From SIG607 sp045614505 (GTDB lineage: Bacteria; Bacillota; Clostridia; Oscillospirales; Acutalibacteraceae), in the NCBI GenBank assembly GCA_045614505.1, contig JAZLDA010000086.1:1-64000 (forward strand): a DNA stretch of 64,000 bases. The letters run 5' to 3'. The position numbers and the translations under genes are program-made. The notes beneath the pieces are model-generated. The model made no database searches, was not told the DNA's origin, and was given only the letters and a program-made list of their open reading frames with translations. Below are positions 1 to 8,661 of this stretch, one piece after another (within the stretch, counting starts at the first letter, position 1; each line of letters begins with the position of its first letter).

Positions 1-49
1 CTCCGGAGAATTCGTTGTTTTTAAAAGTTAATAAATCTAATAAAATACC

Positions 50-82
50 GCTGTCATTTTCTTTTTGACAGCAGATAAGGAG
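50..82 (+). promoter_or_regulatory. Small hairpin and SD upstream of purM
   Basis: A 7-bp inverted repeat (GCTGTCA at 50-56, TGACAGC at 66-72) with a T-rich loop lies just upstream of AAGGAG (77-82), the SD of purM. The first ~20 bases (CTCCGGAGAATTCG then a T run) look like the 3' arm of a terminator whose 5' arm lies outside the window; that is inference. No convincing promoter is visible, so the purine operon may start further upstream. Confidence 0.4.
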
Positions 83-90
83 CAATAAAA

Positions 91-1131
91 ATGAATAGTA
101 GTTTCAGCGAAAGTTACAAGGCAGCAGGTGTTGATATCACTGCAGGTTACAAGTCGGTAGAGCTTATGAAAAAGCATATCAACCGCACAAAAAACGAAGG
201 TTGTCTTGATGATGTAGGGGGATTTGGCGGTTGCTTCGGATTAGACCTTACAGGAATAAGCGAGCCTGTTTTAGTCAGCGGCACTGACGGTGTCGGCACA
301 AAAATCAAGCTTGCTATGCTTCTTGATAAGCACGACACAATCGGTATTGACTGTGTTGCAATGTGCGCTAACGATATTATCTGCTGCGGCGCAAAGCCAC
401 TTTTCTTCCTTGACTATATTGCCTGTGGTAAGAACCACCCCGAAAAAATCGCCGATATAGTAGGCGGTGTTGCAGAGGGTTGCGTTCAGGCAGGCTGTGC
501 TCTTATCGGCGGTGAAACTGCTGAGCATCCCGGACTTATGCCCGATGACGATTACGACCTTGCAGGATATTGCACAGGTGTTGTGGACAAGTCTAAGATA
601 CTTGATAAAAATACTGTAGGCGAGGGTGATGTTATTATTGCTCTTGCTTCCACCGGTGTTCATTCAAACGGTTTCTCTCTTGTAAGAAAAGTGTTTGATA
701 TTGAAAATGCTGATTTAAAAGCTCCAATAGAAGAACTGGGTGGAAAGAGCCTTGGCGAGACCCTGCTCACACCAACGAAAATGTATGTAAAGAGTATGCT
801 TGCTCTTATGAAAGAGGTTACCGTTAAATCGGTTTCTCACATCACAGGCGGCGGCTTCTATGAGAACATTCCCAGAAGTCTTCCCGAAGGTTTTGGCGCA
901 AAAATCAAAAAGAGCGATGTTAAAATCCTTCCAATTTTCAAATACATTGAAAAGGTTGGCAACATTCCCGAGAGAGATATGTTCAACACCTTCAATATGG
1001 GCGTAGGTATGATTGCTGTAGTAAATAAAGCAGATGCCGAAAAGGCAGTAGAAATCCTTAAAGCAAACGGCGAAGACGCTTATGTAATAGGCGAAATTGT
1101 CAAAAGCGAAACAGAGGTAGAGTTATGGTAA
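91..1131 (+). CDS. purM: Phosphoribosylformylglycinamidine cyclo-ligase (AIR synthetase)
   Basis: Cytosolic purine enzyme that closes the imidazole ring of FGAM with ATP to give AIR. The 346-residue protein has the usual family length and starts with the conserved YKAAGVDI segment. Recognisable are VSGTDGVGTKIKLA (about 62-75), MCANDIICCGAKPLFFLDYIA (about 91-111), a GGETAEHPG loop (about 145) and the C-terminal SHITGGGFYENIPR segment. It opens the visible part of a seven-gene purine operon and overlaps purN by 7 bp, suggesting translational coupling. The ATG at 91 follows AAGGAG at 8 nt. The family assignment is secure. Confidence 0.97.
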   Translation: MNSSFSESYKAAGVDITAGYKSVELMKKHINRTKNEGCLDDVGGFGGCFGLDLTGISEPVLVSGTDGVGTKIKLAMLLDKHDTIGIDCVAMCANDIICCGAKPLFFLDYIACGKNHPEKIADIVGGVAEGCVQAGCALIGGETAEHPGLMPDDDYDLAGYCTGVVDKSKILDKNTVGEGDVIIALASTGVHSNGFSLVRKVFDIENADLKAPIEELGGKSLGETLLTPTKMYVKSMLALMKEVTVKSVSHITGGGFYENIPRSLPEGFGAKIKKSDVKILPIFKYIEKVGNIPERDMFNTFNMGVGMIAVVNKADAEKAVEILKANGEDAYVIGEIVKSETEVELW

Positions 1132-1721
1132 AGGCCCGTATATCTGTTCTTGTTTCAGGTGGCGGCACAAATCTTCAAGCGCTTATTGATTCCCAAAAAA
1201 GCGGAGTTATAAAAAGCGGCGAAATCGTCCTTGTTGTCTCTAACAAAAAGGACGCTTATGCACTCACCCGCGCAAAAAATGCAGGGATAAAAACTGCCGT
1301 TATCGAAAAAAAAGGCAACCCGAATTTTGAAGACGACATAATCAAAGTTTTAAAAGAAGATAAAATTGATATAATCGTCCTTGCGGGCTTTATGTGTATT
1401 TTAAGCGAAAACTTTACGAAAGAATACGAGAACAGAATACTGAATGTTCACCCTTCTCTTATCCCCTCCTTCTGCGGAGAAGGCTTTTACGGACTTAAAG
1501 TCCACGAAGCAGCGCTGAGCTACGGAGTAAAGGTTACGGGTGCAACTGTACATTTTGTAAACGAAATTCCCGACGGCGGCAAAATCATTCTTCAAAAGGC
1601 AGTGAGCGTTGAAGAAAACGACACCCCCGAAATTTTACAGAAGCGTGTTATGGAACAGGCTGAATGGATAATTCTTCCACAGGCTGTTGAAATAGTCAGC
1701 AAGAACTACATTAAGGAGTAA
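1125..1721 (+). CDS. purN: Phosphoribosylglycinamide formyltransferase (GAR transformylase)
   Basis: Transfers the formyl group of 10-formyl-tetrahydrofolate to GAR, giving FGAR. At 198 residues it is a standard folate-dependent PurN. Visible motifs are the N-terminal VSGGGTNLQALID phosphate-binding loop, the catalytic segment NVHPSLIPSF (Asn/His), GVKVTGATVHFV and the IPDGGKII aspartate loop. The start lies inside the end of purM (7-bp overlap). The next gene follows after 4 bp, so all are one transcript. The formyl donor can be supplied by fhs at the end of the same operon. Confidence 0.97.
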   Translation: MVKARISVLVSGGGTNLQALIDSQKSGVIKSGEIVLVVSNKKDAYALTRAKNAGIKTAVIEKKGNPNFEDDIIKVLKEDKIDIIVLAGFMCILSENFTKEYENRILNVHPSLIPSFCGEGFYGLKVHEAALSYGVKVTGATVHFVNEIPDGGKIILQKAVSVEENDTPEILQKRVMEQAEWIILPQAVEIVSKNYIKE

Positions 1722-1725
1722 AACA

Positions 1726-2457
1726 ATGAGCAACATTTTTAGTTTAGAATCATTACTTAAAAATAACACTTATCCCGGCAGAGGTATTGTTATAGGTAAG
1801 TCTGCCGACGGCAAAAGCGCAGTGATAGCATATTTTATTATGGGCAGAAGCGAGAACAGCCGTAACCGTATTTTTGAAGAATTTGAAAACGGTATGCGTA
1901 CCAAGGCTTTTGATGAAAGCAAACTCGTGGACCCAAGCCTCATTATTTATAATCCCTATCTTGCCTACGGTGACATTGATATCATCACCAACGGCGACCA
2001 GACCAATACCATTTACGACTTTGTTGTTAATGACGCTTCTGACCCCTTTGCATTTGAAGCCGCTCTTAACACCCGTGAGTTTGAGCCTGATGCTCCTAAC
2101 TTCACCCCCAGAATTTCGGGTATTTGTTACTATGCCTTTGACAAAGGTGATTTCACTTATAAAATGTCCATATTAAAGAGCGCAGACGGAAATCCCGATG
2201 TTTGTCAGAGATATACCTATTCCTACGCTCCTCTTTCGGGCAAAGGTCACTTTATCCACACCTACAAGTGTGACGGCGACCCCATTCCCTCCTTCTACGG
2301 AGAGCCCGAGGCTGTTGTTCTTCCAAACAGCGCAAAGGACCTTGCGGATATGATTTGGAGCAGTCTTAATGAAGATAATAAGGTTTCTCTGTTTGTCCGT
2401 CAGATTCCTCTTGACGGAAGTCAGCCCACCAATATTATAATCAACAAAAACAAATAA
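1726..2457 (+). CDS. IMP cyclohydrolase, stand-alone (PurO-like family)
   Basis: Most likely closes FAICAR to IMP, the last step of purine synthesis. The 243-residue protein carries features of the IMP_cyclohyd family (related to archaeal PurO), with an early YPGRGIVIGKSADGKSAVIAYFIMGRSENSRNR segment, a TNGDQTNTIYDF loop (about 87-98) and GHFIHTYKCDGDPIPSFYGEP near the C-terminus. It is not homologous to the MGS-like cyclohydrolase domain of bifunctional PurH. It sits directly before a formyltransferase that lacks that domain, so the pair together replaces PurH. SD AAGGAG precedes the ATG. Function rests on family and context. Confidence 0.88.
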   Translation: MSNIFSLESLLKNNTYPGRGIVIGKSADGKSAVIAYFIMGRSENSRNRIFEEFENGMRTKAFDESKLVDPSLIIYNPYLAYGDIDIITNGDQTNTIYDFVVNDASDPFAFEAALNTREFEPDAPNFTPRISGICYYAFDKGDFTYKMSILKSADGNPDVCQRYTYSYAPLSGKGHFIHTYKCDGDPIPSFYGEPEAVVLPNSAKDLADMIWSSLNEDNKVSLFVRQIPLDGSQPTNIIINKNK

Positions 2458-2471
2458 TCAGGAGGCATATT

Positions 2472-3656
2472 ATGAAAGAGTTTGAACTCAAATACGGTTG
2501 TAACCCCAATCAGAAGCCTGCCAAAATTTTTATGCATGACGGCAGCGAGCTTCCTATTGAAATTTTAAACGGTCGTCCCGGATACATTAACTTCCTTGAC
2601 GCTTTTAACTCTTGGCAGCTTGTAAAGGAGCTTAAAGAGGCTCTGGGTATGCCGGCAGTTACCTCCTTTAAGCATGTAAGCCCTACCTCTGCGGCTATCG
2701 GTCTCCCTTTGTCCGATAAACTCAAAAAGGCTTGCTTTGTTGATGATATAGAAGGTCTTGACGACTCCCCCCTTGCCTGCGCCTATGCAAGAGCAAGAGG
2801 TACCGACAGAATGTGTTCTTTCGGTGACTGGGTTGCTCTTAGTGATGTTTGCGACGTCACCACCGCTCTTATGATAAAAAGAGAGGTAAGCGACGGAATT
2901 ATTGCTCCCGGTTTTGAGCCTGAAGCACTTGAAATTTTAAAATCCAAAAGAAAAGGCACATACAATATCGTTAAAATCGACCCTAACTTTGTACCCGCTC
3001 CTATTGAGCATAAGCAGGTTTACGGAATAACCTTCGAACAGGGCAGAAACGAGTTTAAAATCAATAAAGAACTCCTTTCTAACATTGTTACCGACAAAAA
3101 AGATATGCCCGAGAGTGCTGTTAGAGACCTTATTATTTCTCTTATCACCCTTAAATACACCCAGTCCAACTCGGTTTGCTTTGCAGTAGACGGACAGGCT
3201 ATCGGTGTAGGCGCAGGTCAGCAGTCCCGTGTTCACTGTACCCGTCTTGCAGGCGGCAAGGCTGATACCTGGTTTTTAAGACAGCACGATAAGGTTTTAA
3301 ACCTGCCCTTTAAGGATACTTTAGGCAGACCCGACAGAGACAATGTTATAGACGGTTATATCAATCAAAACGAAGAAGATGTCTGTGCAGACGGAAATTG
3401 GCAAAAGTATTTTACCGAAAGACCTGAGCCTTTCACTCTTGCCGAGCAGAGAGCGTATCTTGACACCATAAGCGGTGTTGCTCTGGGCAGCGACGCATTC
3501 TTCCCCTTTGACGACAATATTGAGCGTGCAAAAAAGAGTGGCGTTTCCTATATTGCTGAGCCCGGCGGCTCTATCAGAGACGATGTTGTTATTGATTGCT
3601 GTAATAAATACGGTATTGCTATGGCATTTACCGGTATGAGACTATTCCATCACTAA
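2472..3656 (+). CDS. AICAR formyltransferase, stand-alone (PurH transformylase domain)
   Basis: Transfers a formyl group from 10-formyl-THF to AICAR, giving FAICAR. The 394-residue protein begins KYGCNPNQKPA and continues LNGRPGYINFLDAFNSWQLVKELKEA and TSFKHVSPTSAAIGLPL, the typical start of the transformylase half of PurH. The Lys-His pair of SFKHVSP matches known catalytic residues. AEPGGSIRDD and TGMRLFHH close the protein. There is no N-terminal IMP cyclohydrolase domain; that activity is encoded by the preceding gene. SD CAGGAGG sits 15 bp after that gene's stop. Confidence 0.95.
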   Translation: MKEFELKYGCNPNQKPAKIFMHDGSELPIEILNGRPGYINFLDAFNSWQLVKELKEALGMPAVTSFKHVSPTSAAIGLPLSDKLKKACFVDDIEGLDDSPLACAYARARGTDRMCSFGDWVALSDVCDVTTALMIKREVSDGIIAPGFEPEALEILKSKRKGTYNIVKIDPNFVPAPIEHKQVYGITFEQGRNEFKINKELLSNIVTDKKDMPESAVRDLIISLITLKYTQSNSVCFAVDGQAIGVGAGQQSRVHCTRLAGGKADTWFLRQHDKVLNLPFKDTLGRPDRDNVIDGYINQNEEDVCADGNWQKYFTERPEPFTLAEQRAYLDTISGVALGSDAFFPFDDNIERAKKSGVSYIAEPGGSIRDDVVIDCCNKYGIAMAFTGMRLFHH

Positions 3657-3670
3657 TAGGAGATAAAAAT

Positions 3671-4936
3671 ATGAAAGTTGCTGTTATTGGTAGCGGCGGT
3701 AGAGAGCACACCATTATAAAAAAGCTCAAAGAAAGTTCTAAAATCACAAAGCTCTATGCTATTCCCGGAAACGGCGGTATGGCAGAGGATGCTGAGCTTG
3801 TATCAATCCCCGTTACAGATATTGAAAAAATCTGCAGTTTTGCTAAAGAAAACAAAATTGATTATGCCGTAGTTGCTCCCGACGACCCGTTGGTTGCAGG
3901 TATGGTTGATGCATTAAATAAGATAGGCGTTCCCTGCTTCGGACCCGATAAGAAAGCGGCAATTATCGAAGGCAGTAAGGTGTTCTCAAAAGACCTTATG
4001 AAAAAATACGGTATTCCCACCGCCGCTTACGGTGTATATGACAATATGGAAGAGGCTCTGAAGTATGTTGAGACCGCTCCCCTGCCCACCGTTGTTAAAG
4101 CCGACGGACTGGCTCTTGGCAAAGGTGTTATTATTGCCGAAACAAGGGAACAGGCAATTGATGCTGTACGCTCCATTATGGGCGATAAAGTGTTCGGCGC
4201 TTCGGGCAACAAAATTGTTATTGAAGAATTTCTGACCGGTCCCGAGGTTTCGGTGCTTGCCTTTTCCGACGGTAAAACTCTTGTTCCCATGGTGTCAGCT
4301 ATGGATCACAAGCGCGCAAAGGACAATGATAAGGGTCTTAATACCGGCGGTATGGGTACTATTGCCCCGAATCCTTATTACACCCCTGATGTAGCAAAGA
4401 TTTGTATGGATGAAATTTACATTCCCACCATCCGCGCTATGGAAAAAGAGGGTCGTCCCTTTAAGGGTTGTCTCTTCTTCGGACTTATGATAACTCCTGT
4501 AGGTCCAAAGGTAATTGAATATAACTGTCGCTTCGGTGACCCCGAAACACAGGTTGTTCTTCCCTTACTTGAAAGCGACCTTTTCGAGATTATGCAGGCC
4601 TGCACCAACGGCACCCTCCACCAATGTGAAGTTAAATTCAAGGACGGCGCCGCTTGTTGCGTGGTTATGGCAAGTGAGGGCTATCCTCAAAAATATGAAA
4701 GCGGCTTCCCCATTACCGTTGACAGCGATATTGATGCCACAGTTATTTACGCAGGCGCTAAAAGGGACGGCGACACCGTTCTTTCTGCAGGCGGCCGAGT
4801 GCTGGGTGTCAGCGCAGTAGCAAACGACCTTAAATCGGCTATTGCAAAGGCGTATAAAGAAACCGAAAAGGTTCATTTTGAAAACGCCTATAAGCGCAAC
4901 GATATTGGTGCAAGAGCACTTAAAGCATTAGACTAA
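3671..4936 (+). CDS. purD: Phosphoribosylamine--glycine ligase (GAR synthetase)
   Basis: ATP-grasp ligase that joins glycine to phosphoribosylamine. The 421-residue length is standard. It starts MKVAVIGSGGREHTI (N domain), then shows an ATP-grasp core with VVKADGLALGKGVIIA (about 141-156), the VSAMDHKRAKDNDKGLNTGGMGT glycine-rich segment (about 209-231) and EYNCRFGDPETQVVLPLL (about 278-295) with metal-binding Glu/Asn. It lies 14 bp after the AICAR formyltransferase gene and 21 bp before purL, in the same operon. SD is AGGAGAT. Confidence 0.97.
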   Translation: MKVAVIGSGGREHTIIKKLKESSKITKLYAIPGNGGMAEDAELVSIPVTDIEKICSFAKENKIDYAVVAPDDPLVAGMVDALNKIGVPCFGPDKKAAIIEGSKVFSKDLMKKYGIPTAAYGVYDNMEEALKYVETAPLPTVVKADGLALGKGVIIAETREQAIDAVRSIMGDKVFGASGNKIVIEEFLTGPEVSVLAFSDGKTLVPMVSAMDHKRAKDNDKGLNTGGMGTIAPNPYYTPDVAKICMDEIYIPTIRAMEKEGRPFKGCLFFGLMITPVGPKVIEYNCRFGDPETQVVLPLLESDLFEIMQACTNGTLHQCEVKFKDGAACCVVMASEGYPQKYESGFPITVDSDIDATVIYAGAKRDGDTVLSAGGRVLGVSAVANDLKSAIAKAYKETEKVHFENAYKRNDIGARALKALD

Positions 4937-4957
4937 AAAGCATAGGATGGATAGATT

Positions 4958-7900
4958 ATGGTTTACCGCATTTATGTAGAAAAAAAGGCAGGTCTTGCCG
5001 GAGAAGCCGAGTCACTGCTTGGTGATATTTGCTCATTTTTAGGCATAGCAAATGCCGAAAGTGTAAGAGTTCTCAACCGCTATGATGTTGAGAACATTGA
5101 AGAAGAGCTGTTTAAACAGTGCATCAATACTGTTTTCTCTGAGCCTCAGCTGGATAACACCTACAGTGAGCTTAGTTACAGTGAAAATGCTTTTGTTTTC
5201 GCTGTTGAGTATCTCCCAGGTCAGTTTGACCAGCGCGCAGACTCTGCCGCACAGTGTATTCAGATTATTTCCAAAACAGACCGCCCCGATGTACGCACCG
5301 CTAAGGTATATATCATTGAGGGTGAGCTCACCGATGAGGAAAAGGCGGCTATAAAAAAGCACCTTATTAACCCTGTGGAAAGCAGAGAGGCAACTCTTGA
5401 TACCGTTGCAACTTTAAAGCGTGAATATGAAATTCCCACCACCGTTCGCACCCTTGATGGCTTCAACGCCCTCCAAGAAGACGGTCTTAAAGAGTTTCTA
5501 AAGGAGCAGGGTCTTGCAATGGACCTTGACGACCTTAAATTCTGTCAGAGCTATTTTAAAAGTGAGGACAGAGACCCCACCATTACCGAAATAAAAATGA
5601 TAGATACCTACTGGTCTGACCACTGCCGTCACACCACCTTCCTCACCACCATTGATGACGCACAATTCGAGGACGAGCTTTTACAGAAAACCTTTGAAGA
5701 GTATCTTGAGGTGAGAAAAGAGCTTGGCAGAACAAAGCCGGTAAATCTCATGGATATAGGCACTATTGCCGCCAAGTACTTAAAGAAACAGGGCAAGCTT
5801 GACAGACTTGATGAATCCGAAGAAATCAATGCTTGTACTGTTAAAATTGATGTCACCATTGACGGCAAGAAAGAGCCTTGGTTGCTTCTCTTTAAAAACG
5901 AGACCCACAACCACCCCACAGAAATCGAGCCCTTCGGCGGTGCCGCTACCTGTATCGGCGGTGCTATCCGTGACCCGCTCTCAGGCAGAAGCTATGTATA
6001 TGCCGCAATGCGAGTTACAGGTGCCGGCAATCCTCTTAAAGGCAGAAACGAAACATTAGAAGGCAAACTGCCTCAGAGAAAAATCGTTACTACTGCCGCC
6101 GCAGGCTACAGCTCCTACGGTAATCAGATAGGACTTGCCACCGGTCAGGTTGATGAAATCTACCACGATGGCTATACTGCTAAGCGTATGGAAATCGGTG
6201 CTGTTGTAGGTGCCGCTCCCGAAGAAAATGTAAGACGCGAAGTTCCCGCAGACGGAGATATTATCATTCTTCTTGGCGGAAGAACAGGTAGAGACGGTTG
6301 CGGCGGTGCTACAGGCTCTTCCAAATCTCATACTGTTGAATCTCTTGAGAGCTGTGGAGCAGAGGTACAAAAAGGTAATGCTCCCGAGGAAAGAAAGCTG
6401 CAGAGACTTTTCCGCAGAAAAGATGCCACAAGACTTATTAAGCGTTGTAACGACTTCGGCGCAGGCGGTGTATCTGTTGCTATAGGCGAGCTTGCAGACG
6501 GTATTGAAATAAACCTCAACGCCGTTCCCAAGAAGTATGACGGACTTGACGGTACCGAGCTTGCTATCAGTGAGTCTCAGGAAAGAATGGCTGTTGTAGT
6601 TGAAAAGGAAAACGTAGAAAAGTTCATTTCCCTTGCAAATGAAGAAAACCTTGAAGCAACAGTTGTTGCAACAGTTAAGGCTGAGCCAAGACTGATTATG
6701 TACTGGAACGGCAAAGACATTGTTAATATCAGCCGTGAATTCCTTAATTCCAACGGCGCCGAAAAGCATATTAGCATCGCCCCAGCTAAAATCCAGAGCT
6801 TTGATAAGAAAATTGAAGGCTCTTTCACCGAAAACTACGAAAAAATTGCAAGTGACCTTAATATATGTTCAAGACGCGGACTCAGCGAGCGTTTTGACTC
6901 TACCATCGGTGCAGGAACAGTACTTATGCCCTTTGGCGGGAAATATCAGCAAACCCCCATTCAGGCTATGGTTAATAAGGTTTCTGTTGAAAAGCGTCAC
7001 ACAGATACCTGTTCTTTAATGGCTTGGGGATACAATCCCTTTATTACCGAAAAGAGCCCCTACCACGGCGCTTATATGGCAGTTGTGGAATCCGTTTGTA
7101 AGCTGATTGCTACAGGTGCTTCCTTTAATGAAGTATATCTCACCTTCCAGGAATACTTTGAGCGTCCCGGAAAGGATGCTAAGCGTTGGGGCAAGCCTCT
7201 TGCCGCGCTTCTCGGCGCATTTAAGGCGCAAAAAGAACTGGGAATTGCCGCTATCGGCGGTAAGGACTCGATGAGCGGTACATTTGAGCACATCGATGTT
7301 CCTCCCACCTTGGTTTCTTTTGCAGTTACCACCGAGCAGACTGACTGCATCGTTTCTCCCGAATTCAAAAAAGCAGGCAACAAGGTAGTTCTTCTCACCT
7401 GCAAGTATAACGAAAATAATCTTCCCGACACCGCTTCTCTTATTGAACTTTTCGCAACGGTGCGTTCACTGGTTGACAGCGGTAAAGCTAAAGCTATTTA
7501 CACCCCCGGTATGGGCGGTATCGGCGAAGCAGTTATGAAGATGGCAATAGGCAACAGAATCGGCTTTAAGTTCTGTGATTATATGAGTGTTGAGGATATC
7601 TTCGCTTATAGCTATGCTTCATTTATAGTGGAGCTTAGTGATGATACCGAAATAGGCACACTGCTTGGCTACACTACCGAAGAGCCCACAATCATTTTAA
7701 AGGACGAAAAAATCGACCTTGTTAAATTACAGGAAGTATACGAGAGCGTACTTGAAAGTGTTTATCCCTGCAACATTGACCACAAAACAAGCGCTCCCGA
7801 GAAATTCTCATTCAGCGCTAAAGAATATGCTAAACCCAAATTTACCGTTGCTCGTCCCAAGGTGCTTATTCCCGTTTTCCCCGGCACAAACTGTGAATAC

Positions 7901-8650
7901 GATACAGCAAAGGCACTTCTCACTGCAGGAGCAGACCCCGAGATTTTTGTAATCAACAATCTTTCTGCCCAGAGCGTTGCTCAGTCGGTTGATACCTTTG
8001 CAAAGAAGATGAGACAGTCTCAGATAGTATTTATCCCCGGCGGTTTCTCAGGCGGTGACGAGCCCGACGGCTCAGGCAAGTTTATTACCGCATTCTTCAG
8101 AAACCCTGCTATTATGGAAGAGGTTAATGAGCTTCTTTATAACCGTGACGGTCTTATGGCAGGTATCTGCAATGGTTTCCAGGCTTTGGTTAAGTTAGGT
8201 CTTGTGCCTTTCGGCAAAATCATTGACACCGATGAAACCTGCCCCACCCTTACCTACAACACCATCGGCAGACATCAGTCCCGTCTTGTGCAGACGCGTA
8301 TCGCTTCAAATAAGTCTCCTTGGCTTATGGAAACCAATGTTGATGATATTTACACAGTGCCGATTTCCCACGGCGAGGGTCGCTTCCTTGTAAGCGATGA
8401 GCTTGCAAAGAAGCTTGCCGAAAACGGACAGATTGCTACACAGTATGTTGACCTCTCCGGCAACCCCACTGCTGATATCCGCTTTAACCCCAACAACTCC
8501 TGCTTTGCTATTGAAGGTATCACCAGTCCTGACGGCAGAGTGCTTGGTAAAATGGGTCACAGCGAGCGTATAGGAAACGGTCTTTATAAAAACGTTGACG
8601 GCAACTACGATATGGGTATGTTCCGCAGTGCCGTTAAGTACTTTAAATAA
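4958..8650 (+). CDS. purL: Phosphoribosylformylglycinamidine synthase, single-chain
   Basis: Converts FGAR and glutamine to FGAM. The 1230-residue chain is of the clostridial single-polypeptide type: an N-terminal PurS-like region, a linker, two AIR-synthase-like halves and a C-terminal class I glutaminase. Visible are YWSDHCRHTTF (about 212-222), the ATP-binding run NETHNHPTEIEPFGGAATC (about 316-334), GGKDSMSG in the second half, and the glutaminase nucleophile segment GLMAGICNGFQALVKLG followed by a late SHGEGRF histidine. No frameshift is seen. It follows purD by 21 bp and precedes fhs by 11 bp. Confidence 0.97.
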   Translation: MVYRIYVEKKAGLAGEAESLLGDICSFLGIANAESVRVLNRYDVENIEEELFKQCINTVFSEPQLDNTYSELSYSENAFVFAVEYLPGQFDQRADSAAQCIQIISKTDRPDVRTAKVYIIEGELTDEEKAAIKKHLINPVESREATLDTVATLKREYEIPTTVRTLDGFNALQEDGLKEFLKEQGLAMDLDDLKFCQSYFKSEDRDPTITEIKMIDTYWSDHCRHTTFLTTIDDAQFEDELLQKTFEEYLEVRKELGRTKPVNLMDIGTIAAKYLKKQGKLDRLDESEEINACTVKIDVTIDGKKEPWLLLFKNETHNHPTEIEPFGGAATCIGGAIRDPLSGRSYVYAAMRVTGAGNPLKGRNETLEGKLPQRKIVTTAAAGYSSYGNQIGLATGQVDEIYHDGYTAKRMEIGAVVGAAPEENVRREVPADGDIIILLGGRTGRDGCGGATGSSKSHTVESLESCGAEVQKGNAPEERKLQRLFRRKDATRLIKRCNDFGAGGVSVAIGELADGIEINLNAVPKKYDGLDGTELAISESQERMAVVVEKENVEKFISLANEENLEATVVATVKAEPRLIMYWNGKDIVNISREFLNSNGAEKHISIAPAKIQSFDKKIEGSFTENYEKIASDLNICSRRGLSERFDSTIGAGTVLMPFGGKYQQTPIQAMVNKVSVEKRHTDTCSLMAWGYNPFITEKSPYHGAYMAVVESVCKLIATGASFNEVYLTFQEYFERPGKDAKRWGKPLAALLGAFKAQKELGIAAIGGKDSMSGTFEHIDVPPTLVSFAVTTEQTDCIVSPEFKKAGNKVVLLTCKYNENNLPDTASLIELFATVRSLVDSGKAKAIYTPGMGGIGEAVMKMAIGNRIGFKFCDYMSVEDIFAYSYASFIVELSDDTEIGTLLGYTTEEPTIILKDEKIDLVKLQEVYESVLESVYPCNIDHKTSAPEKFSFSAKEYAKPKFTVARPKVLIPVFPGTNCEYDTAKALLTAGADPEIFVINNLSAQSVAQSVDTFAKKMRQSQIVFIPGGFSGGDEPDGSGKFITAFFRNPAIMEEVNELLYNRDGLMAGICNGFQALVKLGLVPFGKIIDTDETCPTLTYNTIGRHQSRLVQTRIASNKSPWLMETNVDDIYTVPISHGEGRFLVSDELAKKLAENGQIATQYVDLSGNPTADIRFNPNNSCFAIEGITSPDGRVLGKMGHSERIGNGLYKNVDGNYDMGMFRSAVKYFK

Positions 8651-8661
8651 GAGGTGTAAAT

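Noticed and set aside
6056..6769. 237-codon minus-strand frame inside purL
   Set aside because: Shadow of purL, whose motifs run unbroken through the region.
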